Below are positions 22,726 through 35,600 of a stretch of DNA of 64,000 nt, in pieces (within the stretch, counting starts at the first letter, position 1; each line of letters begins with the position of its first letter). The DNA is from Anas platyrhynchos (Eukaryota; Chordata; Aves; Anseriformes; Anatidae). Location of the stretch: positions 25,603,001-25,667,000 of the forward strand of contig NC_092589.1 in assembly GCF_047663525.1 (NCBI RefSeq), given 5' to 3'. Under the pieces are notes generated by a model. That model was not told the origin of the DNA. It ran no database searches and saw only the letters and a program-made list of their open reading frames with translations. The translations under genes and the position numbers were made by a program.

Positions 22726-24040
22726 CTCCTCTCCTCTCCTCTCCTCTCCTCTCCTCTCCTCTCCTCTCCTCTCCTCTCCTCTCCTCTCCTCTCCTCTCCT
22801 CTCCTCTCCTCTCCTCTCCTCTCCTCTCCTCTCCTCTCCTCTCCTCTCCTCTCCTCTCCTCTCCTCTCCTCTCCTCTCCTCTCCTCTCCTCTCCTCTCCT
22901 CTCCTCTCCTCTCCTCTCCTCTCCTCTCCTCTCCTCTCCTCTCCTCTCCTCTCCTCTCCTCTCCTCTCCTCTCCTCTCCTCTCCTCTCCTCTCCTCTCCT
23001 CTCCTCTCCTCTCCTCTCCTCTCCTCTCCTCTCCTCTCCTCTCCTCTCCTCTCCTCTCCTCTCCTCTCCTCTCCTCTCCTCTCCTCTCCTCTCCTCTCCT
23101 CTCCTCTCCTCTCCTCTCCTCTCCTCTCCTCTCCTCTCCTCTCCTCTCCTCTCCTCTCCTCTCCTCTCCTCTCCTCTCCTCTCCTCTCCTCTCCTCTCCT
23201 CTCCTCTCCTCTCCTCTCCTCTCCTCTCCTCTCCTCTCCTCTCCTCTCCTCTCCTCTCCTCTCCTCTCCTCTCCTCTCCTCTCCTCTCCTCTCCTCTCCT
23301 CTCCTCTCCTCTCCTCTCCTCTCCTCTCCTCTCCTCTCCTCTCCTCTCCTCTCCTCTCCTCTCCTCTCCTCTCCTCTCCTCTCCTCTCCTCTCCTCTCCT
23401 CTCCTCTCCTCTCCTCTCCTCTCCTCTCCTCTCCTCTCCTCTCCTCTCCTCTCCTCTCCTCTCCTCTCCTCTCCTCTCCTCTCCTCTCCTCTCCTCTCCT
23501 CTCCTCTCCTCTCCTCTCCTCTCCTCTCCTCTCCTCTCCTCTCCTCTCCTCTCCTCTCCTCTCCTCTCCTCTCCTCTCCTCTCCTCTCCTCTCCTCTCCT
23601 CTCCTCTCCTCTCCTCTCCTCTCCTCTCCTCTCCTCTCCTCTCCTCTCCTCTCCTCTCCTCTCCTCTCCTCTCCTCTCCTCTCCTCTCCTCTCCTCTCCT
23701 CTCCTCTCCTCTCCTCTCCTCTCCTCTCCTCTCCTCTCCTCTCCTCTCCTCTCCTCTCCTCTCCTCTCCTCTCCTCTCCTCTCCTCTCCTCTCCTCTCCT
23801 CTCCTCTCCTCTCCTCTCCTCTCCTCTCCTCTCCTCTCCTCTCCTCTCCTCTCCTCTCCTCTCCTCTCCTCTCCTCTCCTCTCCTCTCCTCTCCTCTCCT
23901 CTCCTCTCCTCTCCTCTCCTCTCCTCTCCTCTCCTCTCCTCTCCTCTCCTCTCCTCTCCTCTCCTCTCCTCTCCTCTCCTCTCCTCTCCTCTCCTCTCCT
24001 CTCCTCTCCTCTCCTCTCCTCTCCTCTCCTCTCCTCTCCT
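22726..24040. repeat. Perfect (CTCCT)n array, 263 copies
   Basis: The sequence is 1315 bases of CTCCT (GGAGA-type on the other strand) with no interruption or variant that I can find. It begins after TTCAGCAA and ends before CCATGCTAATGAGG. Every frame is open because the unit never creates a stop codon, so the long Ser/Pro/Leu or Glu/Arg/Gly frames are artefacts. One strand is purely purine, so triplex (H-DNA) or purine-strand foldback is possible. The exact length may reflect assembly choices. Confidence 0.98.
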
Positions 24041-27000
24041 CCATGCTAATGAGGGGATTTTTAATTGACGGGAAGGGAAGCCTCAGGCCTACATCTTGCC
24101 TTTGCCTTTACCCGTGCTGCTCCTACACCATGACCTGCTCCCCTGGGTGGTCGCGTGGCCACCTCGGGGACCAGATGCAGCTCCCGGGACATCTCCCCGG
24201 TGCTGCTTCCCCACCCGAGGGGCCGATGCCCCAGGGGCTGTGCGTGGCTGTGTTTTGTTCCCCTCTCCTCAAGGCAGCCCCGTTTCTGGCCGCCATGCTG
24301 TAGGCCCCCCATGGCTTTCCTCACGCCAGCCCAGAATAGCCGCAGCGATGCCGTGGGACAGGACGTGCAACCTGCTGGGTTTCCTGCATTTGTGCTTGTG
24401 TTGCCGGCCCCTTCGGCTCCCTCTGCCCCGCCGGAGCTGCCGGGTGAATTCCTTAGGGCCTGAGGAGAAATGCTGCACGTGGGGCTTAGAGCCTTGAGAT
24501 TTTGGTGTTAGCCAGCACCGACTGGAGGCACAGCCCAGCACCGGGGTCCTGGGATGCTCCAGGCCTCCTCCTCAGCCCACTGCAGATGGAGGGAATTAGC
24601 TCTTCCTCTCGCACTGTTAAAAAAAATAAAGGACTGTGTTTAATTACCACCAGCACTATTAGCCAGCCTCAGTAGCCGTGGGTTTCGTTTCCCTGAAAAC
24701 CTCCCCGCACACGGTGAGCGCGCGGCAGAGACCTAGGCGAGTTAGCTGGCAAGCTGTCACGAAAAAGGAGGTGTCTGCTCCATATGCTGCAGCCCGGGGG
24801 TGGAATGCCACCCGGCACCACGACGTCCCAGTTTTCTTTTCCCAAGCACCAGGAAAGCAGCAGAAGCAAACATTGAGGCAAACTCCGTGGGCAGAGCCCC
24901 TGCGTCGGGACCGCTGCGTGGGGCGGTGCTGGCGGTGCCCCGAAGGCAGGCACCCTGCTGGAAACCTCGACAGCATTTGCTGAAGACTCACGGGTTTGGC
25001 TTTTCCTTGATGTATTCGGAGGGGTTTAGCTGTGCCACTCAAACACCTGATAAGGATGCACGAGGTTTGCCAGAGGGCTTTAGACCCTGGTCAGCAGCTC
25101 GAGCTGAAAATGTCCCATTGAACACAGGGCTGAACACCGTTGTCCTTGTGTGCCCTTTCCAAAAGCATCCACGGATGCCAGGTAATGTCAAAATAACATC
25201 CTGGGGGGATAACGAAGCCCAAGGCTCATGCAGCGGCTGCTGCCGGCTGCTCTGCTTGCAGGAGCACAGTGAGGCCCCGTCTCTGGTGCTCCCGATGGCC
25301 GGCTTCTGCTGGGATGGTGTTAGCAAAACCAGCAGCACCTGGAAAGAGAAGGGCAGAGGGACTGGAGGTTGGAGCCTTTTTTAGGAATGGAGGCAGAACG
25401 CTTCACTGGGGTGGTGGCTGTGGTTAGGGGGAGCACAGGAAACTGTGGCATCGGTGGAGAAAAACGAGCAACTCGGTGTGTGTGGATTTTCCTTTTGGCC
25501 CAGCTATCTTTGTTTGTTTCGTTTGGTTTTGTTTTTCCCTGCAGCTGTTTTGGTGAAGAAGCGATGTTCTCTGCTCTTCCCCTCTAGCTTCTCGCTGTGA
25601 GACCTACAGGTGCTGTCTGCAGAAACCAAAGATCGTGAACGATAGGGGAAAAGTCCTTAAACTGATCACAGGTGAAACCAAGACCTTGAACTGCGAGGCC
25701 GAGCAGGCAGCCAGCATTGCCTCAGCTGCTGCATCAGGGGAGGAGAGTGCGAGCACCACCCTCGGCACCCTGCGGTACAAACGGTGCCGAAAATCAGGCG
25801 GCAGAAGCTCGGTGTCACACCTCGCTGCCTGGGAAGCAGCCTCCGTGGAGAGATGGCAGTCTGGCCAAAGCGATGTCTTCATACTGAGGTCTTCTTGTTG
25901 GCAGCACTTAAATCCTGACAAAGCAGTATTTCTCCACATAACTGAAGGTAAAGTAAAACGCAGAGACTCCTTATGCAATGTGAAGTTCCCCTTTCGAAAC
26001 AGCGGTTTGGAGACAGAAGCCTGTTGGTCGGGACTGGGGCAAAAATTGCTTACACAAGATAAACAAGGGTGGACTGCTGCCATCTCTCCCTTCCCCTTTA
26101 TCTCTAAACCTTCAATTACAAATCTGAGGTTAACTCAGTGCACTGCATCTGCAACCCTGAAACCAGCTAAATTTTAATAGATCTTACTTCAACGATGAAG
26201 AAGGCTTGGAAGTTTCTCTAGCTGACAGAAATGCTTCCAAGCTTTTAAAGTTCGAATGCAAATATTTTTATATATTACTAAGAATGTTTTCAAATTAAAT
26301 AATTAGTACTCCTGATACGGCGTTTCATAATCAACCAGAAAATGATTCACAAATTCTGTATCCTTGTTCCTAATCCAAGTAGTTCACAAAACATAGGAAT
26401 CCACAACCTCGGCTGCAGGTCACTCACTACTAACATGCGCTTCAGCAGCGTGCAGAGCTCCGAGTGGCTGTGGAGCACGTTGTGAGACCAGGACCAGAGC
26501 AACAAAACAGGCTGGGAAAACGTTTTCCTTAGTTTTACAGAGAAGAAACCACTGCAGCGTTATGAAGGTAACTGCGTAGCTGCTCCTAAGTGGCCTTTTT
26601 GCTTCTGTTTTACATCCTGCAAAAGTGACCTGCCGTGGTGCTGACTGTGTGCTGATCACTTTACCCCAGAAATACCAGGTCAGTCCCACTGATGGTTTGT
26701 CCAGGCGGTGAAAATGTGGTAGAGAGAAGTGGAGAGCATGATGGATGCATTTCTGGAGCACAGGCATTTCTTCTTTTTGTGTGTCTGTGTGAAAGTGTGC
26801 TTGGGGTTTTACCCAAATCCGATCATCCTGGGTTTTGAACACCTTAGTGCTGACAGACTGGTTCCGAAGGAGAACACCCTGCCCAAAGTGGCACTTCACT
26901 AGCCAAGTGATATAAGTGATACACCTTCTGTTAACCAAACCCATACATCCACGCAGAAAGACAGCCAGAAAACGCTGTGCCCTGCCATAAGAGAATTATA

Positions 27001-27920
27001 CGGCTTCCTTCGTTAGCAGGAGGCAGGTTGAGGTGCAGAGGGAGGGTTTACGTGTTTGCTGTTTAGTTGTTTTTCTTTCCCACTTCGCATGACTTCTCAT
27101 TAGGCAGCTGGAAACGAGCTCCCGTTAACCTTTGATTATTACGAATCCAAAGAAGCTCTCATAACTGTCTCAAAACGAATAAAAATCACGGGGGCAAAGC
27201 TACAGATTTCTACTGTCTTGAAGGCAATGAGTGTGCACGAACCGCGAGCAGCCAGCGGTATTTTGGTTCATTTTAAAACAGGCCCATGTGAGGAGCACAG
27301 CAACTGCACAAATACTGAACCCCACACAGCATGTCCCACCACCTGTCTCTGCGATTTCTTTAGCCTGTTGACTCATATTTTTCTTTTCTGGAAGCGAGGG
27401 AAAATGTGTGCCACGCTGAAAATGCTCCTGGTTTGGGTTCGGTCTCAGCTCATCCGAAATGACTGGGTGGCGATAATGTTTCTGACTTCGTTATTTTTTG
27501 CTTTTGTGTGTCAGGTGGTGGACGGATGGCCCCCTGCCATGTGAGGTGCAAGGGAGAGCTGTGGTGTAGGTAGGCTCCTCCACACGCCCGTCATCTGCTG
27601 GTGGGGATTGTCCTGGCCGTGTTACTGCTTGGGAAAAAAAACCCTACAACTTACAAACAAGTAAGGCTGGGTTTTTAGGGAGATTGCATCTTCTGTGGCA
27701 TGACTGGAAAGCACAGCCATGATCTGGGGCGTACAAAGCCCTGTCTCAGGCCGTGAATAAGCAGCCGCTTTGCTTTGCATGCTTTCAACTTCTGCTCATT
27801 TAGTGTCATTAAAGCAAGAGCAAGAAAGGGAATCTGCGTCGTCCCCCAAATTTGGAAATTCCCAGTGCAAACATGTCGCCAGCTTGTGGTGCCTTCACTG
27901 AAGCGATGACTCTGGGAGGG

Positions 27921-27921
<1 letters not shown>

Positions 27922-27958
<37 letters not shown>
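27922..27958. repeat. (TG)18 microsatellite
   Basis: An uninterrupted TG dinucleotide run of 37 bases. It is likely length-polymorphic and usable as a marker. Confidence 0.97.
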
Positions 27959-27963
<5 letters not shown>

Positions 27964-28725
27964 TACTTTAACTTTCATAAATATTTCCTGAAAACCTGCC
28001 TCCGAACCGCTTTTCATTTTGCCAATTTTCCCTTCCATCAGTGAATTCCAAGTTCAAATTCTCTCAGCGTTTGGAGAGGAACAAAGCATTTTGCCCCTGG
28101 TAGCTTTTGCCGAAGACTTTCCATGCTGTGAACAGGCAGGAAAATCAGTTCCTGGCACTGCGCTAATTAGAGCCCATCTGAGGAGGAGAGAAGTGAATCC
28201 CAACAATGCAGCTCAACGGTAGTGCTAAAATCTTGCAATTAAACTGTGCTGCGGGATTATGCATATTAGCACATGAATTACTCTTTAAATGATAAACATC
28301 AGACCAAATAATTATCTAAAGCTTCTGGGAAGGGACAATCAGTGAGGCTGGGCTGGCAAAACGTGACAGTTTTCTTCTGCAAAGCCCAAATAAGTCTACA
28401 GCTTGCTGAAAACACACCAAATTGTTCAATGGGACTGAACAGCTGGGTTAAGCAACATCGCTTCTCTTTGCCGTACAGGTGGCACGCCACGCGCTCTTCC
28501 CTTGAAAGCCGGGCAAAAATGAGGTTAATCAAGACCTCAAGGAGCACCTACCTGCCTCCAAAGGCTGGCTGCAGAAAGCCTGGTGGTGCTGGTTCACCTC
28601 CCTGCCCCTCCTGCCGAGGGGCTGCTTGCAGGGTGGTGGGATTGCAGCTGCCCAGGGCCTTGCTCACGGTTTGATGCCGGCACAGGTTGGGGGAGAGCTG
28701 CCAGGAGCCGGCCGCACGCTGCCGG

Positions 28726-28747
28726 TTAATTGGCGATTAATTGAGGA
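28726..28747 (+). promoter_or_regulatory. Tandem homeodomain-like sites
   Basis: An 11-base word is repeated head to tail, TTAATTGGCGA then TTAATTGAGGA. Each copy contains a TAATTG homeodomain core, and the 11-base spacing puts both on the same face of the helix. The regulatory role is inferred from the motif only. Confidence 0.25.
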
Positions 28748-29378
28748 ATTGCCCTCGTGCTGTAAAATGCACTCTGGGCAAACGAAACCGCGGCTGCCAC
28801 ATGCACCTGGTGGAAGTGCCCGAGCAGCCACTGCTAGCGGGGAAATTCATCTTTTCCAAGCCGCACAGCGGGCACTCAGCTGTTTTCTGGGGGAGCAGCT
28901 TCCCTGTTGGGCAGCCCTCAGCGAGCGCTGTTCTGTGCCTGGGTCTGCCTGTGTGGGTTTGGGGCCAGGGCCGTGTGTTGTGTCCCACGGCCGGGGGGGG
29001 ACAAATTGCTCAGGAGGTGCCAAAAACCACGTGTCGATGACTGTGGCCAGGCAATCGATATTTGCTCGCCACCAATAAATATTCCCGGCTTTTAAGCGAT
29101 GATGTGCTCTCCAAGGAGCAGCTCCTGGAGGCCAGAGAAATGCCTCGTGTCTTCTGCTGCACCAGTTCCTCCAAAACCTGTATGGGGGATAGAAAGCAGG
29201 AGGTGCCTTGTTTCTCTGCTATCAGCACTGTTTGAGGAGGCAGGGCACTGGCGAAAAGCCCTGCCAGGCCCAGTGTGACCGTCCCCAGGTGGGACAGGCA
29301 CAGGGATGTGGGAGTGGGTGGGTGTGGGTGACTCTGACCCCATGAAAACTGCAGAAACACCCTGCTTAGATGTACAGG

Positions 29379-29645
29379 AATCACAGAATGGTTTGGGCTG
29401 GAAGGGACCCCAAAGCCCACCCAGCTCCAGCCCCCTGCCATGTGCAGGGACACCTCCCACCAGCCCAGGCTGCCCAAAGCCCCATCCAGCCTGGCCTTGA
29501 GCACCTCCAGGGATGGGGCACCCACAGCTTCTCTGGGCAGCCTGTGCCAGGGCCTCACCACCCTCTGAGGGAAGAATTTCTTCCTAATGTCTAATCTAAA
29601 CCTACCCTTGGGGGCTCAGCCCCTCCCCATGCCAAGAGACAGGTC
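29379..29645 (-). mobile_element. CR1 LINE 3' end, minus strand
   Basis: The + strand shows the reverse complement of a CR1 tail. AATCACAGAATGGTTTGGGC opens it at the element's 3' end. Then come GGAAGGGACCCCAAAGCCCA, CCTGCCATGTGCAGGGACAC, GGATGGGGCACCCACAGCTT and AAGAATTTCTTCCTAATGTC. It is truncated at its 5' end near 29645. The weak divergence from the usual consensus suggests a moderately young copy. There is no coding capacity. Confidence 0.95.
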
Positions 29646-32600
29646 AGCACACTGCTTGAGGAACACCACTTCGGGCAGGTTCTGTGTCCTGCAGCACAGC
29701 TGGGAGCAGGGTTTTCACGGGCAGCAGCACAACGCCCTAACAAGAGGCTGACAGAGCCAGCATCTTTGTGTTCATGGCTGCAAGCCTGTCTCTCCTCTGC
29801 TGGCATCTTCACGGGGTTTTGTGTGTCTGGGTGTGCTTGGACAGCTGAACGATTTTCCCTGAGCACTCCTGCTGTGCTGGTGGCACCCTCGGTGGTGGGC
29901 AGAGCTTTGTGTGCTCTGCACCCACCCCACGTGCCTCCGGCTGGGTCACTCCTTGCAGCACCTCCTTGTCCTGGGTGCTTTCAGGGCAGGTGCATGGCCC
30001 TGCCCTCACTGCCCAGCTCGCTGTGCCGCCCGTTGTGCTCACCCACACGCGTCTGCAGAAGTGGCAGGGTGCCCGAGCTCGACGCATCGCCTGGCTGGAG
30101 CACCCAGACGCGGTCGCAGCTGAGGTGTTTGTTAGGGCGTATTGATTCCTGCTCGTGCCCTAATTTTTTAATTACAAAGTTCAGCCTGCAGGTTGTCTTT
30201 GGAGAACTCTCTTTGGTATTTTCTCTTCCTGAAGTGAGAAACCCTTTGTCCGTAGCTTTCCTGCTTTCATATGGGAGGGAAAATGGGATTTTATGTTTGA
30301 GTAAGTGGGATGCAAAACACCATTCTGTTTGAGTCTGGGCTGCTTTCCGTTGGCAGGTGGGAAAACATTGCTGTTTGCTTTTCTTACATGCTGGCGACGC
30401 TCCGCTACGGTGCGAGATGAGCGCTGCCAGCCAGAGAGGAAGGCAGGAGCTGGATGAGGAGGGAAACACACGGGGCTGGCGGTGCTGGAGAAATGCCTCC
30501 TCACTTCCCCGAGGCACCTGGCAGCTTCACCCAGCCGGCGCTCGGGCGCGTGTGCGGGCTGGGGCTTCCCAAAAGCTGCCCTGGGCCGGGCCGGGCGCCA
30601 GGCGTCTCCCACTGGGCGCCGGCGGTGCTGGCAGGCAGGATGGGGCCCCGGCCCCACGCTCACCTCTCCTGCCCCTGCAGGGCTTTGGGCGCTCCTGGCG
30701 ATGGAGGCGAGGGGGTGTGGAAAGCCGTGGGTCCCGCCGAGCTGAGGAGGAGCAGGAGATTAGCTGAGAGGAGAGACAGGTGTAATTATCCGTGACAGAC
30801 TCAGAGGCGGTGTGCGCAACCATTTCCTCCTGAAGACCTTGGGACAGTCGAGAAAGAAAAACTTCCTGGTCTTGTGCAAAGATGAATGACATCAGGATTT
30901 ATCACGGGTGAGCTGTCCTGCCCTGAACCTCCGTTTTCCAGCTCTCGGCGCACCTGTGGCACCACCTGCCCCAGAAAAACAGCCGGCGAGAGTCCAGCTC
31001 AGAGGTCTGGGACAGCTTTGAGGTGCAATGAGGTGCCCAAAGGATTTTCCTTTCTCTTTGACTCCAACCTGTGGGTTTCTTTACAAGGTCCCAAATGGTT
31101 ACTTCTGTCACAAGTAACACTAAGATGCTTTTTTTTTTTTTTTTAAGGAAAACCTGAGGAAAAAAATAACTTCTGTTTTCCTTTAAGGAAAAAAGGTCTG
31201 AAAACAGATATGTGGGTGATGGGATGGGAGCACACTGCCTTAGTGTGGCTTCTGCAGCTGAAATGCCAAATCCCGTATCGGTCTGAATTGCTGCTGACCA
31301 TCTCTCAACCAGGAATATTTCACTTCCAGAGCTGACTCCAGCTTTTCCAGCCCCACGTGCGGCTGTCAGGCTGTGGGAGCCTCGCACTGGGGTGGAGGAG
31401 AAAGAGGAGAGCCAGGTGGAGCGGGAATTGTAGGGCAGTGGGGTCAGTGGGGCAGCTCGTGAGAAATGCACGCTGCGGCCTCCAGCACTTCATCCCTTGT
31501 TACCTTTGAGTTCAGGGCCTTCTGCTGCGCTGTCATGGGGTGAGCTTTGGTGATAGTAAGTGCTTTGTCCTAGTGACCCTATTTTTGTTTAGAGGCTTGG
31601 CTTGGACCTCCTGCCGCTGCAAATACCAGTGCTGAGGGATGCAACACAATGCTAAGGTGCCAACTGGAAAACATCGACACCGTGTTTTCCCCCCGGTATT
31701 TAGCAGTATTTGCCTTTCATGTCCATCAGTGCTCCTTGGCCCGCTCTTCCTTGCTTTGTCTTGCATGGAGCTGCTCTGCATGGACAGAGGGGCAGAGCTG
31801 GCATCCTGCCTCTTCCTTGCTCAGTGCACAGCTCACATCACGGCTTTCCCTCAGCTCCTGGATGAATTTGCCACCAGGCAGCCACACAACGGGGAGAAAA
31901 CCCACACTCCAAGAGCAGCAACGCACAGCTCGGTGTCACAGATCTGCTGGCTTTTGGGGTTTTCATTAGGATGTTGATGAGGGAGCAGTGAATACCCGAC
32001 TGGGGGTGCTCGGGGCTGGTAGGAGTTGTACCTCTTTCTCAAGAGGAAAGGCAGGGACGAATCAAAGCACCCACATTGGGGTGAGCAGCAGCAATCCCTG
32101 CGGGGCACATCCCGCCTCTCCAGTGGTCCTTGGCGCTCTGAGGCAGAAAGCACGAACACCTCTGCCCGAGTAATTAACAGCGACCTGAATCAGACATCGC
32201 CAGCTACACGTCTCTCTGTGGAGGTGACACAATTCTCGGCACGCCTGCAGCCAGCAGGGCTGGGAGATGGGTGCCTGCAGCCACCCCAGGGCTCAGGAGG
32301 AGCCCGGCTGGCGCTGGGAGCACGCGGGGGGACGGACGCCCGCCTGGCGCGGACGGGAGCGGTGGCAGGGGGAGGAAAGCGTGGCAGGGGAAGGCCGAGG
32401 GGTGTGAGAGAGAGGGAGACGTGGACCGGAGATACCTGTTCCCTGCCGCTTCACCTCCAGCTGCTCAGGCAGCCCGTCAGGTCTTCCCGTGTGCTGCAGT
32501 TTTTAATCAGCCCCGGGATCTCCCGTCAACTCGCCTGCACAGGTGAGCTCTCCGCGTGTCCTCAGGGACTCGGGGCAGCCCTGCAAAATCACACACGCGT

Positions 32601-35600
32601 TGGTGCTGCGCGTAGCCAGAGCAAATGGGGGTGTCAGAAGGAAGGACTTGATGGACTAGATGCCCTTGTCCTCCAGAAGGAAGCTGCTGCTCATGGGGGC
32701 TCAGACAATCCCCCAGAGGGTTGCTGTGGTGCCGCCCGTTCCCTGTTGTTCTCGGCAGGGCTGTGCTTGCCCGTGGTGGTGGTGGGTTGGGCTTAGCCCC
32801 ATGTCTCCTGCCTCATGTTTGGGCAGCTTTGGCAGCTCTCGGGCTCCTGGTGGGGCACCACCACTGCTGGGACACGTGGAGATCACCGCCAGGCCTCTCA
32901 CAGGTGTAACGTCCCTAAGGACAGAGGCTGGGGCCCAGCCCCATATGGAGCTGGGACACACGTCTGCAGTCAGGGGACACCAACCCGCTGCAGGCCCCTG
33001 AGCCACAGCTTTCTCCAACGAAAGTCCATGGAGCCGCTTTTCTCTCCCCAAAACAGGCTCGTGATGCCCAGGGAGATGCAGGGTTGGCATCTCCAGCCGG
33101 GACGGCCGCCACGGGCCTGACACCCTGCTTGGTCTCTCTCAGGTGGCTCAGGGCGCAGCCGCAGGAGAAGTGTTTTTGGCTGCCCTGCCAGGTGCTGCTC
33201 TGCCGGCCCGGCTCCTACACGTGTCACGCAAGCTGCTGGGTGCTCCCGTCTGACTCACGGCCACGAACACACCAAAATCCAGTCAGGGGGAGGCTGGCTG
33301 GCGGCGTTGCTTGCTCACCGCTGCTGCCCAGGCCTGGTGGCTGCTGCTGGAGGCCGCCCACCCCGTCATTAGCCTTTGTGCCTGCTGGAGGTGGCTCTGG
33401 AGGGCGGCTACGGGCACAGCGGGGGGACAGGACGGGAACCTGATCGGGAGGATAAGGAGAAGATGCTCGGTGCCGCCACAGGATTGCATGCGAGAGCCCG
33501 GTGTTGTCTGAAGGGAGGACAGCCGAGATACCATCGTCTACTCCTGTTATTACACCCCGGGTTCATCAAGGGCTGAAGACAAAGAGCCAGTTAATTATTT
33601 ATGACATATGCATAAAGGGGAAGGCAGGAACACGCAAAGGGCTATTTCATCATTTTTTTTTCAGCCTAGCAAGGCTGCTTAGTCTGTAAGAACCAGCACT
33701 TCTTCTTTTAAGTCTCATTTTGAAATTTGCCGACAAACTCTGCCCCTCCGGCATCAGTCAGCCCTGTGGCAAATTCAATTTCTGCTCTGCCTCTTCACAG
33801 ACACCTCCAAACCTGGGGTTTATTTCAGCTGCCTGCTTCAGCTTGTCTCAGCCCTGACCTGCAGGGTCTCTGGGGAAGGGCTCGGTGTGTGTAAGGGGCT
33901 AACCTATTGCACGTGGCACAGCTTTCCCTCTGGAAGAAGCTGATTCATGGAAACACTATGTGCAGTGGTCTCAGCTTTGCTTATATTTCCAGTTAACGTT
34001 CTGGTCAAAGTGCCTCATTCTGCCACATCCTCAGGCCTGGCATTGCAGTGTGGGGCACTGGGCCTACCTGGCAGCCGCTGTGCTGTGTGTGAGATTATTT
34101 CTGGGAATGGTTCATGTGGGCACATGAGAGGAAACTGAACATGTCCCCTTAGCCATTTCCTTTCGGCGTGGAGCTGCCAGAAGTGCTGGAGCCAACGCTG
34201 GCCTTGCCTTGGCACCCATGGGTGCTGCAGGAGGGACTCGAGGCTGAGCCTCTGTGGTGGGAGAGGCGACCCCTCCACCAGGACAGCCAGTGGCCTGCAA
34301 ACAGCACGCCCCACTCTTCACCACTGCACAGTTTTGCTGGCTTTTTAGCTGGGAGTCCAAACAAAGAGAAGCAGATGCAAAGTAGTTGGAGACGCAAAGT
34401 CCTCCTCATCCTCGGTGGCATCCTCTGTATCATATTGCTGTGTTTGTCTGAAGCCTGAGGAGGTGGCAAAAGCCTCCTGCATACCTGACGAGTACTCAGT
34501 TCAATCAAATTGGAACAGGAGCCTTTATGTTTAAGGGATACAAAAGCCAAAAAGATGTCACCTGCTATTTCAGGAAGTCGTGGGTTGAGCAGCTGAACTG
34601 CTATGAACTTTTTCCTCAGCGGGGGACTCTGGCAGGAAACCATGCTATTTAAAATTTGGTGACTTACCAGCAGTTTGCTTCAAAAGGATCTACCCTGCCC
34701 TTAATTGTGATGCTTAGATCCAGGACTTTTATTTTGTTTAGGTGAACAAGTGTTGTGAAATGCCTTTGTGAATCAAATCTAATCAAGTCGGTGTTCTCCA
34801 GCTGGAGCCTGGAAACCTGCCCGGGGAGGACGGCGCGAGAGGCAGGGAGTGATGACAGCCTGCCAGGGCAGGGACGAGCAAGGTGGAGCAGAGAACTGGC
34901 CCTAGCAGACAAGGAGATTTCCACGCTTTTCTTCTCTAAAGCACCTGAACTCCAGGACGCACTGGGCGTGCGAGTTTACTCCAGCGAGCCCGAGGCAGTT
35001 TCAATTTATGCAACTGCTGTTTGCTCAGCAGCTGAGAGGCCCAGCTCCCTCTGATCTTGGTGATGCTCAGGGAACAGCCCCTCCTGCAGCTGTCTCCTCT
35101 CCAGCACCCAGGTGGGCACCTGCACGATGCCAGGTGCGGGCGTGTTCTGCATGTATCCAAGCCATGAGGCTGAGGGGAACTGAGGATGAGCATCTGAGGT
35201 CCCTGCAGAGAGTTAGGGAGAAAATATTAACTTTCAAAGAGCAGGCAGAAGGAAGGGATGTTGTCTTGAGGTTTTGCTCTGGACATGTGATGGTGACCAA
35301 CCTCCAGGCTTGGGGTGACCACACCAAGGGGGCTGAGGCACAGGGGTGTGCAGCCCTGTTGGTCTCGGTGCTCTGACAGGGGCTGCTGGCACAGCTGCAG
35401 TAACTGCAGGGAGGGCTGTCCCCCCTCTGCATGGGCCAGGGTCCCCAGGCCTTCCCTGAGTGGTGCATGAGCAGACGGGGCCATTTTTGGTCCTCTCTCC
35501 ACAACCTTATAACCTGATCACTCTGGGGAAAACCCGAGCTCCCGATCTCAGCTGACATTTGTGTCCGTGGCGCATCCCCATGAGCCTGCAACCCCCCGCG

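Larger units (their letters stand above)
24041..29378. other. Intergenic spacer, no gene supported
   Basis: Mixed GC content with a GC-rich first kilobase. I find no conserved protein segment, splice-bounded exon or RNA gene. Longer open frames, such as 24800-25384 and 25635-26177 on the + strand, show no recognisable domain and are probably chance. It contains a (TG)n tract and two homeodomain-like site clusters, listed separately. Confidence 0.5.

Noticed and set aside
22482..24303. Open frames of 440-530 codons with Ser-Pro-Leu-Leu or Glu-Arg-Arg-Gly repeats
   Set aside because: They are translations of the (CTCCT)n array, which contains no stop codon in any frame. There is no domain, splice structure or start context to support a protein.
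29010..29594. Several overlapping frames of 64-183 codons
   Set aside because: They largely read through the CR1 tail in non-coding orientation.
32630..32690. Possible CR1 remnant around GGACTTGATGGACTAGATGC
   Set aside because: It resembles the CR1 'gacttgatgatcctt' region only briefly and lacks the flanking blocks and terminal octamers.
32026..32796. 256-codon plus-strand open frame
   Set aside because: The composition follows the local GC-rich patch, with no domain and overlapping equal-length frames on both strands.
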